From CAVTLG01 sp963735495 (lineage in GTDB: Bacteria > Chloroflexota > Ktedonobacteria > Ktedonobacterales > Ktedonobacteraceae), in NCBI GenBank assembly GCA_963735495.1, contig CAVTLG010000005.1, positions 62,001 to 126,000 on the forward strand: a DNA stretch of 64,000 nucleotides, given 5' to 3'. This document shows, piece after piece, positions 1 through 8,812 of this stretch (its first letter is position 1; each line of letters starts with the position of its first letter). The notes beneath the pieces are model-generated. The model made no database searches. It saw only the letters and a program-made list of their open reading frames with translations, and was not told the DNA's origin. The translations under genes and the position numbers were made by a program.

Positions 1-16
1 ATATCATGGCACCATC

Positions 17-782
17 CTATTGATTATTAAAACAGGTCAGGAGATTGACCTTCTGAGCCAGACGCTCGAACATGTGAGTTAGAACCGGCGTCGCCGGTAT
101 GCAGGAGAGAACGCGTATCCGGCAGATCGCAGCGATATGACACCATGTGAGCAGGTGCCACGTCCGCCTTGTCAATGCCATCATAGGTGCTGGTAGCGGC
201 AGCGATCCTGACAGATCCGATGGTGAATGTGGAGTCATGCGCTACTTCGACGACCCTGGCCTGTACCATACGCTTCTCCGCAATACGCTTCGCTGCAATC
301 GGAATATGCGCGAACATGGCTTTGCTGCAATTGACCTGAGGTTGCAGTCCAGTGATCATTCCATCGACCATTTGCTGCGTCCCAGGAGGGCCATAGATGG
401 TCAGTTCGCCCGTGATACGTTCCTGGAAGCGCATGCCAAGGATCGCGTAGAGACCACCAGTATGCTCAATATCAAGATGACTGATAGTGATCGTCTGAAC
501 CGATGCCAGCGTCATGCCCACTTTCGCGAGTTGTTCAGCCGCCCCATCTCCTACATCCATAAGGATACTTTGCGTGTCATCACGTCGCTGCTTCTGACGG
601 TTGAAGAGGCATGTCTGCACGGTTAGCACCAGCGCCAGAAGCACAACGAGGGTAACAGTACTGATGAGCAAGGAGTTTTTTCCGAAGATAGTTACACCGA
701 TCAGCGCCAGACGTATAACAATGATTATGATGGGAATGAACCAGAGTTTGTTTCCGAGAAAAGCACTCAGCTTGTTTTTCAT
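17..782 (-). pseudogene. Decayed membrane-anchored metallo-beta-lactamase-fold protein
   Basis: The first 251 codons (27-782) start with two hydrophobic segments (about residues 11-60) followed by an RNase Z/arylsulfatase-like metallo-beta-lactamase fold. The metal motif normally reading HxHxDH is SHLDIEHTGG here, so one His has become Asp and the Asp has become Glu. The His expected in the next motif is also missing (TSTYDG). Near the C-terminus the conserved LLHTGDAG is followed by a frame change: removing one A at 69-70 (a T on the coding strand) restores HVERLAQ, the usual continuation, but that frame stops at 17 without the rest of the domain. It lies 9 bp downstream of the alpha/beta hydrolase gene and probably shares its transcript. 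Degenerate ligands plus a frameshift suggest an inactive gene. Confidence 0.7.
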
Positions 783-791
783 TGCACAACC

Positions 792-1760
792 TCACTGTGT
801 AGAGAGATCACTATCAGTCGCAGGACCAGCGTAATTTGCCAGGAAGTCCCGTGTGAGTTGACCACACTCCGCCAGGTTGCTCAACCAGGGGAGATGACCA
901 GCACCTTGTATGGCATGGAACTCCGAGTATGGCAGTATTTGAGCGATGTGACGACCGGTCTCACTACTGCCAAACGGATCATTCGTGCCCCACAGGAACA
1001 TCGTTGGTTGCTGGACACGCTTGAGTTGCTCCGCAGTTAACGTATGCTCCGGCCTCGGTCCACGCAAACGGTTCGTTCGCTCCATGAGACTGAGCGTCGA
1101 GATGCGATAATGGGGCAGCCGTTGAAAGTGATAGCGGCAAGCAGCCATGGCCGCAGAGGCGCTGGTGCCCGTTTCTGACGGTTGCCTATTGACGGCGAGC
1201 ATTATGATGCCGAACAAGAGGCGATTCAGACCTGGGACAGACAGCAGGCGCAATAAGAGAGGCGGACCGGTGCTGATGAGATTTCCCGGAACGCCCAACA
1301 ACGTGAGGGCAGTCACCCGTTCTGGCCTGTCCAGCGCCAACCACAAACTCCAGTGCCCTCCCATCGAATGGGCGACAACCGAAACGCTCGCAAGCTCAAA
1401 GGCATCGAGCACGGTACTGAGCGTTTCTACGGCAAATTCCCGAAAATCTCCGATGGTACGATGGTCCATCCCATCACTCGTCCCACCACCTGGCCGGTTG
1501 ACTGCGATGATGCGCCGCCCCCGAAGTTCGGCCATTAGAGGGATGAGAGGAAAGGCATCACCAGTATTGCCGGGAACAATCAGGACAGGTTCTCCAGAAC
1601 CGATCTCGGTGACACGTATCCGCATACCCAGGCGAGGCAGAGACACGAAATGTGTCCGAGCCTTTAGACCATAGCAGGCGAGCAACTGCTCTTCCGCGTC
1701 GCGGGCTGCGATGACGCGAGGATCATGCTCGTCGAGGGTTAATAGCTGATGTTGAGACAT
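792..1760 (-). CDS. Alpha/beta hydrolase
   Basis: A 322-residue single-domain alpha/beta hydrolase. The nucleophile elbow is AHSMGGH with Ser132; the likely acid is Asp261 in LWGTNDPFG and the base His289 in GAGHLPW. An oxyanion-type PGN segment lies near residue 63. The substrate cannot be told from sequence; relatives include esterases, haloalkane dehalogenase-like and C-C hydrolases. It is divergent from a TetR gene, and paired palindromes in the shared intergenic region (1935-1983) make it the probable target of that repressor. The ATG at 1760 is preceded by an AAAGGAGAAA-type ribosome site. Confidence 0.85.
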   Translation of the reverse strand: MSQHQLLTLDEHDPRVIAARDAEEQLLACYGLKARTHFVSLPRLGMRIRVTEIGSGEPVLIVPGNTGDAFPLIPLMAELRGRRIIAVNRPGGGTSDGMDHRTIGDFREFAVETLSTVLDAFELASVSVVAHSMGGHWSLWLALDRPERVTALTLLGVPGNLISTGPPLLLRLLSVPGLNRLLFGIIMLAVNRQPSETGTSASAAMAACRYHFQRLPHYRISTLSLMERTNRLRGPRPEHTLTAEQLKRVQQPTMFLWGTNDPFGSSETGRHIAQILPYSEFHAIQGAGHLPWLSNLAECGQLTRDFLANYAGPATDSDLSTQ

Positions 1761-1934
1761 TTTTCTCCTTTTTTTGTGCTCTCTAGCTCATTATTTTCGC
1801 GCCAGGCCGGGCAAACAGGCGAATTAGGAAGACGATGTACCCGTGGCGCTGAGTGCGATACCTTATCAGAACAACTAGAAGAGAGATCGTGGCTCGTAAG
1901 CAACCATTCAGGTTTGCCAACACCAAAGCTCTCA

Positions 1935-1983
1935 ATAGACAACATGTCTATCTCATATACACCTGTCTATTTTTAGGATAGAC
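1935..1983. promoter_or_regulatory. Paired operator palindromes for the TetR regulator
   Basis: Two palindromes share the half-site ATAGAC. The first has arms ATAGACA (1935-1941) and TGTCTAT (1945-1951) around 3 bp. The second has arms GTCTAT (1965-1970) and ATAGAC (1978-1983) around 7 bp. They lie between the divergent hydrolase (start 1760) and TetR (start 2051) genes. Four copies of one half-site in 49 bp is the pattern of an autoregulated TetR operator. Binding is inferred. Confidence 0.65.
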
Positions 1984-2050
1984 TGAGAGCAGAACATAAG
2001 TCAACCGACAAATTGCTGTGAACGTCGTATGAACCGACAAAGGAGAAGAA

Positions 2051-2629
2051 ATGTCGAAAAACTCGCCCCCTCCGCAGGAAGAGATGCGTATTCGGCGCAC
2101 CAAAAAGCTGATCTGGGAAGCCTTACTCACCCTTTTGCAAGAGCAAACGTTTGCCTCGACGAGCGTGCGTGCCATTTGCGAGCAGGCGATGGTCCATCGA
2201 GCAACCTTCTATAGTCATTTCACCGATAAGTATGCCTTACTAGCGTATGGTATGCAGGACGCACTCCAAACGATTGCGAAAGACTTACAGTGGAATGAAC
2301 CGAGACAAAAGCGAGAGGCATTTATCCTCTCTATGCTGGAATACATGAGAACGCATCAGCGCTTCTTCTCTCTGTTACTTCACGAAGAATTTGCCAGGCG
2401 ACTTCACAGTCGTCTCGTGATCTGGTTTGAGAGAGAATTAACCGGTCCCGAGGAGCCGATGAAGCAGATGGCTATTCCTACAGCCATTCTTGCGCAGTTT
2501 TATGCGGGAGCAGTCGCGCATGTGATGATCTGGTGGGTGGAGCAAGAGATGCGTATGCCCTCGAAGGAACTGGCAGATTACATCAATCGGCTGCTCTTGC
2601 CAATTTCGAGCTATGAGAGAGAGTCATGA
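2051..2629 (+). CDS. TetR/AcrR family transcriptional regulator
   Basis: A 192-residue regulator. The N-terminal helix-turn-helix (about residues 18-63) ends in the typical AICEQAMVHRATFYSHF recognition segment, followed by an all-helical ligand domain with the WW pair near residue 160 common in TetR_C domains. The ribosome site AAAGGAGAAGAA directly precedes the ATG. It is divergent from the alpha/beta hydrolase and probably represses it and itself through the palindromes at 1935-1983. The ligand is unknown. Confidence 0.88.
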   Translation: MSKNSPPPQEEMRIRRTKKLIWEALLTLLQEQTFASTSVRAICEQAMVHRATFYSHFTDKYALLAYGMQDALQTIAKDLQWNEPRQKREAFILSMLEYMRTHQRFFSLLLHEEFARRLHSRLVIWFERELTGPEEPMKQMAIPTAILAQFYAGAVAHVMIWWVEQEMRMPSKELADYINRLLLPISSYERES

Positions 2630-2660
2630 TAATGGCATCTCATCGAACATGATCTTTGCT

Positions 2661-2894
2661 GCGTCCTGGCCCCAACCAATTTCAACCGGATGGACCACCC
2701 AGAGCACTTGCGCAAGGCTCTGGAAGGCAGCTTGCGACGCCTGCGCGTTGATCAGATCGACGTGTATCAACTACATTATCCTGCCAATCCCTGGCACCGC
2801 TTCGGTGAAGCACCTTGAAGAGAACGTCGATGGTGCGAAGATCAGACTGAGCCAGGACGAGTTCGAAGAGATTCGCCGCGTCGCTCACGCGTAG
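2661..2894 (+). pseudogene. Decayed aldo/keto reductase fragment
   Basis: Two pieces of an aldo/keto reductase lie in different frames. From about 2680 one frame reads HLRKALEGSLRRLRVDQI followed by DVYQLH, the conserved helix and strand before the active-site His region. From about 2780 another frame reads ILPIPGTASVKHLEENV, the C-terminal NADPH-binding segment, ending at 2894. The N-terminal Tyr/Lys catalytic part and roughly 100 central residues are gone. The remnant follows the TetR gene and may be what is left of a gene it once controlled. Confidence 0.65.
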
Positions 2895-2953
2895 AATGTT
2901 CTCTTTGGTGCTCACCAGCATATACAGGGAGATCAGGAACATGACGACCAACG

Positions 2954-3430
2954 TCAGGGGTGACTGAGGACGAGTTGTTCCATGTGTTCTTGACAATGCT
3001 CAAGGACGTCTTTCGTTCGTTCGTAGACATATTCGCCTGGATGAAAGAACGTGTCGTCCAACTTCCTCAATATCTCGACAGTGTTGCGGTATGCCCGGCG
3101 CAGCAGGCCACACAGAGCCTCAAGGGACTGATCTCCAATCATGGTGACAAACGCAGCGTTGATCGCATCGTTCATGACAGCTTGCCGTGTCTTGTCTGCG
3201 GCCTCAAAGGCTGGAGGCATCCCAGCAACAACGTGGGGAATACGCACGGAGGCCATGACTTCCCAGCCCGCCAGATGAGCAACAATCTCGCGTGGTCCCC
3301 ACGTGTGTCCCTGGCGAACCTCGCCACGTTGCGCTGCGAGCAATGCAGTTTCAATGACCCGCTCATAGGCATCTGCGAACTCCTGTAGGAGTCGTTCTTT
3401 TGACATGGCCACTTCTTGTCCTTTTGACAT
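2954..3430 (-). CDS. DinB/ClbS-like four-helix-bundle protein
   Basis: The reading frame is open further upstream, but the ATG at 3430 has GAGGAGG five bases before it, giving 158 residues. The pattern of LLQEFADAYERVIETAL, WGPREIVAHLAGWE and a C-terminal VLEHCQEHMEQL helix fits the DinB/DfsB superfamily: four helices with a putative metal site built from His residues (in AHLAGWE and EHCQEHM). Relatives include thiol-dependent transferases and colibactin self-resistance-type proteins. No partner gene suggests the substrate. The family is a fair call; function is unknown. Confidence 0.7.
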   Translation of the reverse strand: MSKGQEVAMSKERLLQEFADAYERVIETALLAAQRGEVRQGHTWGPREIVAHLAGWEVMASVRIPHVVAGMPPAFEAADKTRQAVMNDAINAAFVTMIGDQSLEALCGLLRRAYRNTVEILRKLDDTFFHPGEYVYERTKDVLEHCQEHMEQLVLSHP

Positions 3431-3905
3431 AGCTTCCTCCTCTGTTGGCATACGTTCAGATTGACCCGCGTTTCTGGCAGAGTCTAGTTGAGATGGTACT
3501 GGCTCCCGCGTCGCAATTCGTGCGCCATCGGGTGCTCCAGACCCGAGTTTTCCTCCAAAAGAGGATATTGTTCTTCCAGTATACCGGCTCATGCGGTCAG
3601 CATAAGTCCTGATATACGTCTAATCTGACCATAACCATGAGAAAGAGACGCCGCAGCATATTCAGCCAGACATGGCTGTTAGAAAAACTATGCTGCGGCG
3701 TCAACACGAGCGTAAAAATCCATGACAGCCTTTCCATAAAAATTTGTGATGGATTACCAAAGAATCTTCTATAGCCAAACATTGTCCTGCTAGCCAAACA
3801 TTCCGTACAATAAAAACAGAACAACCAAACACATATTTGTACCTTTACGCATGCTCAAAATATGCTCCTTAGCACACCAGAGCTATCTTTCGATGGAGGA
3901 AAGAC
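3431..3905. other. Gene-free stretch with one strong hairpin
   Basis: No convincing gene. It holds a perfect 14-bp inverted repeat, GACGCCGCAGCATA at 3647-3660 and its complement at 3689-3702, with a nested 5-bp hairpin (AGCCA/TGGCT) in the loop. No T-run follows on either strand, so it is not a classic terminator. The remainder is AT-rich and probably carries the adk promoter. Confidence 0.5.
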
Positions 3906-4643
3906 GTGAACATTATTCTCATCGGTGCACAAGGATCGGGAAAAGGCACACAAGCAGAAAAGCTTGCACAGACCCAGGGTCTCTGCCACATTGCCAGTGG
4001 TGATCTTTTCCGTAAAGCCCTGGACGAACAAACGGAACTAGGTCTCAAGGCAAAAGTGCATTTAGATAGGGGAGAGTTAGTTCCTGACGACATTACCGTA
4101 GCGATGGTGTTGGAGCGCATATCACAGCGAGACTGTATCCCCGGCCTACTCCTGGACGGTTTTCCCCGCACTATCGCGCAAGCGCAGGCGCTGGATAGCA
4201 ACTTACGACGCATCAGGCGCGGCATTGACAAAGCTATTTATCTTCAGGTTCCACGCGAAGAGCTGCTCCTGCGGCTCTCGGGCAGATATATTTGTCAGGC
4301 TCACCAGCATATTTACAATATTAACACGCGTCTTCCGCGTGTCGCAGGTATTTGCGATATTGACGGAAGTGAGTTGTATCAGCGCTCCGATGACAAGGGC
4401 GAAGCGGTACAAAAGCGCCTGGATATCTTCTTCAACGAGACCATTCGCCTGCTCAAATACTACGCGCGACAACAGAAGCTTGTCACAATCGATGGCTTCC
4501 AGGACGTCGACCAGGTTCACAGAGATCTCGCCAGGGCTATCAAAAACTCTCGCGAGAACAGGGACCAGGAGATGATCTTGCCATGGCAAATCCCGCTTTC
4601 ACCTGATATCGTCGGCGGCGAGCAAAATCTGTACAGATCCTAA
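3906..4643 (+). CDS. adk: Adenylate kinase
   Basis: Transfers phosphate between ATP and AMP in the cytoplasm. The P-loop GAQGSGKGT lies at residues 7-15, the AMP-binding DGFPRT at 84-89, and the LID carries a zinc-type site Cys130-X2-His133 and Cys150-X2-Asp153, as in long-form Gram-positive adenylate kinases. Length is 245 residues, about 30 more than the usual long form; the extra is a C-terminal tail after residue 215. The ribosome site ATGGAGGAAAG precedes the ATG. It is not next to secY or infA, where adk usually lies, so it may be a second, stand-alone copy. Confidence 0.9.
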   Translation: MNIILIGAQGSGKGTQAEKLAQTQGLCHIASGDLFRKALDEQTELGLKAKVHLDRGELVPDDITVAMVLERISQRDCIPGLLLDGFPRTIAQAQALDSNLRRIRRGIDKAIYLQVPREELLLRLSGRYICQAHQHIYNINTRLPRVAGICDIDGSELYQRSDDKGEAVQKRLDIFFNETIRLLKYYARQQKLVTIDGFQDVDQVHRDLARAIKNSRENRDQEMILPWQIPLSPDIVGGEQNLYRS

Positions 4644-4806
4644 AAAGTGAATTCGAGTGTTTGCAGCCATTCCACAACGAGAGCTGCTTCCTGGCCACCT
4701 GCTTTTGCATGATCAAGCAAAGGAATGCCGTGAGGACCTCGCAGATGACGGGCAGCGGGATTAGAATAAAAGAGCACAGGATTGTTTTTCCGACTCAATT
4801 AGCGTA
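4641..4806 (-). pseudogene. Ankyrin-repeat gene remnant
   Basis: On the minus strand a short frame of about 52 codons, with a stop just upstream of a TTG at about 4806, reads LRGPHGIPLLDHAKAGG followed by a helical VVEWLQTL. This resembles the last repeat of ankyrin-repeat proteins. No upstream repeats remain, so it is best read as the tail of a lost gene. It touches the adk stop tail to tail. Confidence 0.4.
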
Positions 4807-4879
4807 TGCTCTTTGAGAGCTATCGTAATCTCACGTTTCTGAGTCTTGCACGCCAGGCGCGTCTACTTTAGGGAGGAAT

Positions 4880-6542
4880 ATGCAGCACTACGATATCGTG
4901 ATTGCCGGTGGCGGACCAGCAGGATGCACGGTCGCCACACTTGTCAAGCGTTACGCTCCTCATCTGCGTGTTTTATTGCTCGAAAAAAGCCCATTTCCCA
5001 CGCCATCATGTCGGCGAGTCCCTGCTGGCTGGTGCCTCGCCTGTCCTGCAAGATATGGGAGCCTATGAGAAGGTTAATCGTTACGGCTTCGTGGAGAAGC
5101 TGGGCGCTACCTACGTCTGGGGACAGGACCGCAAACCGTGGGGCTTCGATTTTGATGAAATTGTGGCTAAGGTTGCCGCGCGAGGCCAGACGCTCCCCGA
5201 GATATATACAAAATCCTGGCAAGTCAGGCGAGCAGAGTACGATCACCTGCTGCTCAAACATGCCATTGAGGTTGGCGTTGAGGTCCACCAGGATGCCCGT
5301 GTTCTGCGTGTCCTGCACGGCGCAAACGACACACGCGTTACTGGCGTCGAGTACCGTGACGCGAAAGGCACGAGGAGTGTTAATAGCACCTGGTTCATGG
5401 ATTGCAGCGGTCAGGATGCACTGCTCGGACACGCCTTGGGGCTGCGTGACTATGATGAGCAGATGAACAACTATGCGCTGTTCGGTTACTGGAAGGGTGC
5501 GAAGTGGAAGTTCGCATACCTCGGCCACCCTCATTTGACGCGCATCTTTCTCGCCACCACCCCACGCGGCTGGGTCTGGTATATCCCCGTTAGTCGTGAT
5601 GTCGTCAGTGTTGGCTTTGTCACGCATCGTCAGATGCTGAAGCAGTTGACCAATGGTCCAGAGCAACTGTATCGTGAAGAAATTGCTGCTTGCCCTGAAA
5701 TTCAGGATCTCCTGGCAGACGCGACGCTCGTACGCATTGCGCGCGACCAGTCCCGCGACGTCTGCGCCATTCAGGACTGGTCGTACACGAGTCGTCAGAT
5801 GGCCGGACCTGGCTGGGCGCTGGTTGGCGACGCCGCCGGTTTCGTCGATCCCATCCTCTCATCGGGTGTAATGTTAGCGCATGAGCTGGGTCAGAAGGCG
5901 GCCTATGCCTTAAACTCGTCTTTCTCTGCGCACAGTGATGCGCAGATACGCACCTACTGGAACTTCTATGACGAGACCTATCACCGCTACTTGCAAGCCT
6001 ATCGCACGATGGCCCGTTTCTGGTACAGCAATAATTTTTCCATGGAGTCCTGGTGGTGGCAGGCTCAACGTACTTTTACGCAGCAAGCAGGTGATATCAA
6101 TCTTAGCGACCGCGAAGCCTTCACGCGACTCGCATTCGGCTACGCGTCGCGAGCTGAATCGCTGAGCCTCTTCGGCAGCTATCCGCTAGCGGAGGCCCAA
6201 CAACTTATCAGCGGACTCTTTGGAAATCCCTGTGACACGACAGCCCTGGAAGCTGCCTATAGCAATCGTCCCTTACGGCTCAAAGAGCACGTACAGATCA
6301 CGGAGGGTATGTACTTCTACCAGGGACTGGTGCGCACCAATCAGCGTGTTGTCAGCGATAATCAGCGTTACCTGGATCTGCATCCAGCCGAAGAGATTTT
6401 GCTGCCACTTTTTGATGGCACCCATACCCTGGACGACCTGCACAATGCCATTAAGGATCTGCAAGCGCTAGAGATCAGGATGCCCATACGCAGCGAACTC
6501 GACCTGCTCGTACAGCTCGATGACATTGGGGCACTTGCATAA
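4880..6542 (+). CDS. Flavin-dependent halogenase-like oxidoreductase (one-base frameshift)
   Basis: Two overlapping frames make one protein of about 553 residues. The first (from 4880, ribosome site GGGAGGA) carries the FAD-binding GGGPAG at residues 10-15; the second, from about 4998, continues with HHVGESLLAG. One surplus C in the CCC at 4997-4999 causes the break; removing it gives FPRHHVGESLL, the family consensus. The halogenase signature WxWxIP is present as WVWYIP (about residue 231), and GDAAGFVDPILSSG (about 316) is the second flavin motif. The last 120 residues are an extra domain typical of non-tryptophan halogenases and relatives. Substrate unknown; no carrier protein or biosynthetic cluster is adjacent. 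Confidence 0.8.
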
Positions 6543-6600
6543 ACACGCCAGCAAAAGGTCACAACCAATTCAATGCATCAAATATACATTGTTACATGCA

Positions 6601-7098
6601 TCAATGCTGTTCTACGAGCAGCCTGGCGCTGATTTTCTTTGCCATATGGACATTTGTAGTCACATAGCCAAGTCTTTCATAGAGAGATCTGGCCCTCGTA
6701 TTATGTCCAAAAGCGTGCAGTGTAACCCGATCCATACCCAGAGCAGCTACTTTTTCCTCCACCAGATAGAGGGCCTGTGTCCCATAGCCTCGCCCACGGA
6801 ACGCCTCATAAATCAACACATTGACAATGGTCATCGAACGCTGCATACCGGTCTGCTCGACCATCAGCCAGATAAAACCTATCGCCTCACCAATAGCCTC
6901 ATCAACAATCATAAAGAGAAAGTGGTCTTTTGTGTCCAATCCGTTTGGGAGCAGTTCCTGATACTCCTGGGCGGACAACTTCATCGCATCGGCAGACACG
7001 TAATTGCCCGCCGTTACTTTCTCTTCCGCATAATCGGTAATTGCGTAGTCCAGAAAACGCTGGTATTCCATTTCGTCCATCGGCTTGAAATACAACAT
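6601..7098 (-). CDS. GNAT family N-acetyltransferase
   Basis: A 165-residue acetyl-CoA-dependent acetyltransferase. Motif A is intact: IVNVLIYEAFRGRGYGTQAL with RGRGYG at 101-106 binding the CoA pyrophosphate, followed by VTLHAFGHNTRARSLYERLGY, the motif B segment that usually carries the catalytic Tyr. The ribosome site AGAGAGGAA lies upstream of the ATG. Substrate unknown; no operon partner. Confidence 0.85.
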   Translation of the reverse strand: MLYFKPMDEMEYQRFLDYAITDYAEEKVTAGNYVSADAMKLSAQEYQELLPNGLDTKDHFLFMIVDEAIGEAIGFIWLMVEQTGMQRSMTIVNVLIYEAFRGRGYGTQALYLVEEKVAALGMDRVTLHAFGHNTRARSLYERLGYVTTNVHMAKKISARLLVEQH

Positions 7099-7246
7099 GC
7101 TCTTGTTCCTCTCTCTGCAAAAACACCATCTCTAACTACACAATATGTGAGACTTTGGCAATCAGCAACATAGCAGCGAAAAAGTACCATATGTACCACA
7201 AAGCAACGTGTAGCGCAATACTGAGGCATGCAGTTTTCCAGCGTCC

Positions 7247-8350
7247 CTAATCCAAATTCCAAACCTTCACATTGGAAAATTGCACATCAGCGGATTGTGT
7301 GAAGTCAAGCGCGAGAAAGCCAATCTGCCCACAAGCAGGAGACTTTGAATGCTGGAGATTCCCTATATGTTGACCGTTGACGTAGATATCTATTGTGCTT
7401 CCCTGTGCAATGCTCGTCAGAACATTCGACTTACCCAGGCCCTGGTGTATAGCACTGCTCGCCCCGTAAGGACCGATATTGGGGGAGGTGTCTACTAAAT
7501 CGTAAGAGCCATTGGAGCTGACACGGAAGCGTTCCATCGTGCCATCGGCAAGACGAAAAATGAGCCCACCCCCATCACCCGTAATAATAGTCATGTCTGC
7601 TTGAAAAGCAAAATTGCAGAATGTGTTGGCCTCTTCTCTGCAGATACTGAACGTACCCGGGTGGGTATCCAGGACGTGGTAATCGCCAGCTTGAAAGACA
7701 CAACTGTTTGGGACGTTATCCCATTGATTGCTATCTGGAGCCGCCATAGTATCAGATAGCGCCGATGTGCCACTGGTTGCCGTACTATAAAGGCTTGGAG
7801 GTTGCTGATGTGCAGAGAAAGCCGGTAAACCATACAACAGTAAAGAAAAAATAATTGCGCCAATAATTACGCCAACACTTACTGATAAGACAATAACTGT
7901 GAAAGGATGCAAACGACGATATCGTGAGAGCAGCGAAAAAATACGCGATGCGAATTGAACGGGAGGAACAACCGCTGACACGGAAGATCCAGCACCGCTG
8001 CCTACACTCCCTTGATTCTGTGCAGACATGGTAATCGAGGGAGCCTGCCCTGAGGAAGTCAGATCCGTGGGGGCTTGTCCTGAGGAGATTAAATCCGTGG
8101 GAGCCTGCTCATCCAGGTCGGCAGCGGCGGCAAAAAAGCTGGGATCTGCCGGCTGAAGGAAACCCAAATCCTCAGCGGTCTTTCCGAAGAGATCACACAG
8201 TTTTTGCTGATAATAGGGACTTGGCGTCACCTCACCGCGTTCCCAACGGCTAATATAGTAGTCAGGAACTTCGATCTGTTTCGCAAGGTAAACCTGCGAC
8301 CAGCCCTTGAGTTGTCGCTCACGTCTCAAGTAGTGATTCGGGACAGGCAT
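7247..8350 (-). CDS. Membrane-tethered XRE protein with extracellular LamG-like domain
   Basis: 367 residues in three parts. Residues 8-62 form an XRE-type helix-turn-helix (YLAKQIEVPDYYISRWERG). A flexible linker contains a tandem 10-residue repeat (APTDLISSGQ/APTDLTSSGQ, 83-102). One membrane segment (about 150-174) is followed by an outside domain of about 190 residues with two or more Cys pairs and a pattern (GGGLIFRLADG, VNGQHIGNLQ, IGFLALDF) like concanavalin/LamG or DUF1080-type sugar-binding domains. This is a one-piece receptor: outside ligand binding could alter the inside DNA-binding domain. Target and ligand unknown. It is divergent from another XRE protein (8813). Confidence 0.75.
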   Translation of the reverse strand: MPVPNHYLRRERQLKGWSQVYLAKQIEVPDYYISRWERGEVTPSPYYQQKLCDLFGKTAEDLGFLQPADPSFFAAAADLDEQAPTDLISSGQAPTDLTSSGQAPSITMSAQNQGSVGSGAGSSVSAVVPPVQFASRIFSLLSRYRRLHPFTVIVLSVSVGVIIGAIIFSLLLYGLPAFSAHQQPPSLYSTATSGTSALSDTMAAPDSNQWDNVPNSCVFQAGDYHVLDTHPGTFSICREEANTFCNFAFQADMTIITGDGGGLIFRLADGTMERFRVSSNGSYDLVDTSPNIGPYGASSAIHQGLGKSNVLTSIAQGSTIDIYVNGQHIGNLQHSKSPACGQIGFLALDFTQSADVQFSNVKVWNLD

Positions 8351-8812
8351 TTCTCCATTCCTTCATTGGCAATCATCTCAACCATAAGAGCTAACGCCCT
8401 CCGCGCCGGGGATGGATACGCATTCAGGCCGTCTCGGAAATCGTCCATCTTACGCACCATTTTCCTCATGACGAGATTGACTGTTTCTTGCTCTCGCAAC
8501 CATAGTTTACCATACTTTAGCGTAGCGTGACTCCTCAATGTATGGCAAATGACGTCATCAACAAGAGAGGACTACAACATCTTGCCTTGCAAAATCCCTG
8601 CTAAGGAGCACGAAACCAGCGCTCTTTGATTCTGCCCTCGATGATCCTTGCAAGCCTGTCATATGACAACCGTCAGAACTTGCCTGCCCTATGATGACAG
8701 TATGATATGGGTTTGCAGGTCCAAAGGCATTACACTGTTCATGTGGAGCAGCGTGGAGAGATGCCAATTTCAGGGAAAAACAACCCGATGAACAAGAAAG
8801 GGCTGTGAGCAA
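8351..8812. other. Divergent intergenic region between two XRE genes
   Basis: No convincing gene; the minus-strand frame at 8326-8538 overlaps the neighbouring start and resembles no family known to me. The region must hold promoters for both flanking genes; I see no clear palindromic operator. Confidence 0.4.

Noticed and set aside
147..626. Plus-strand frame of 159 codons
   Set aside because: Antisense to the metallo-beta-lactamase-fold gene, which has clear domain motifs.
3597..3824. Minus-strand frame of 75 codons
   Set aside because: It runs through the 14-bp hairpin at 3647-3702 and has no ribosome site or recognisable product.
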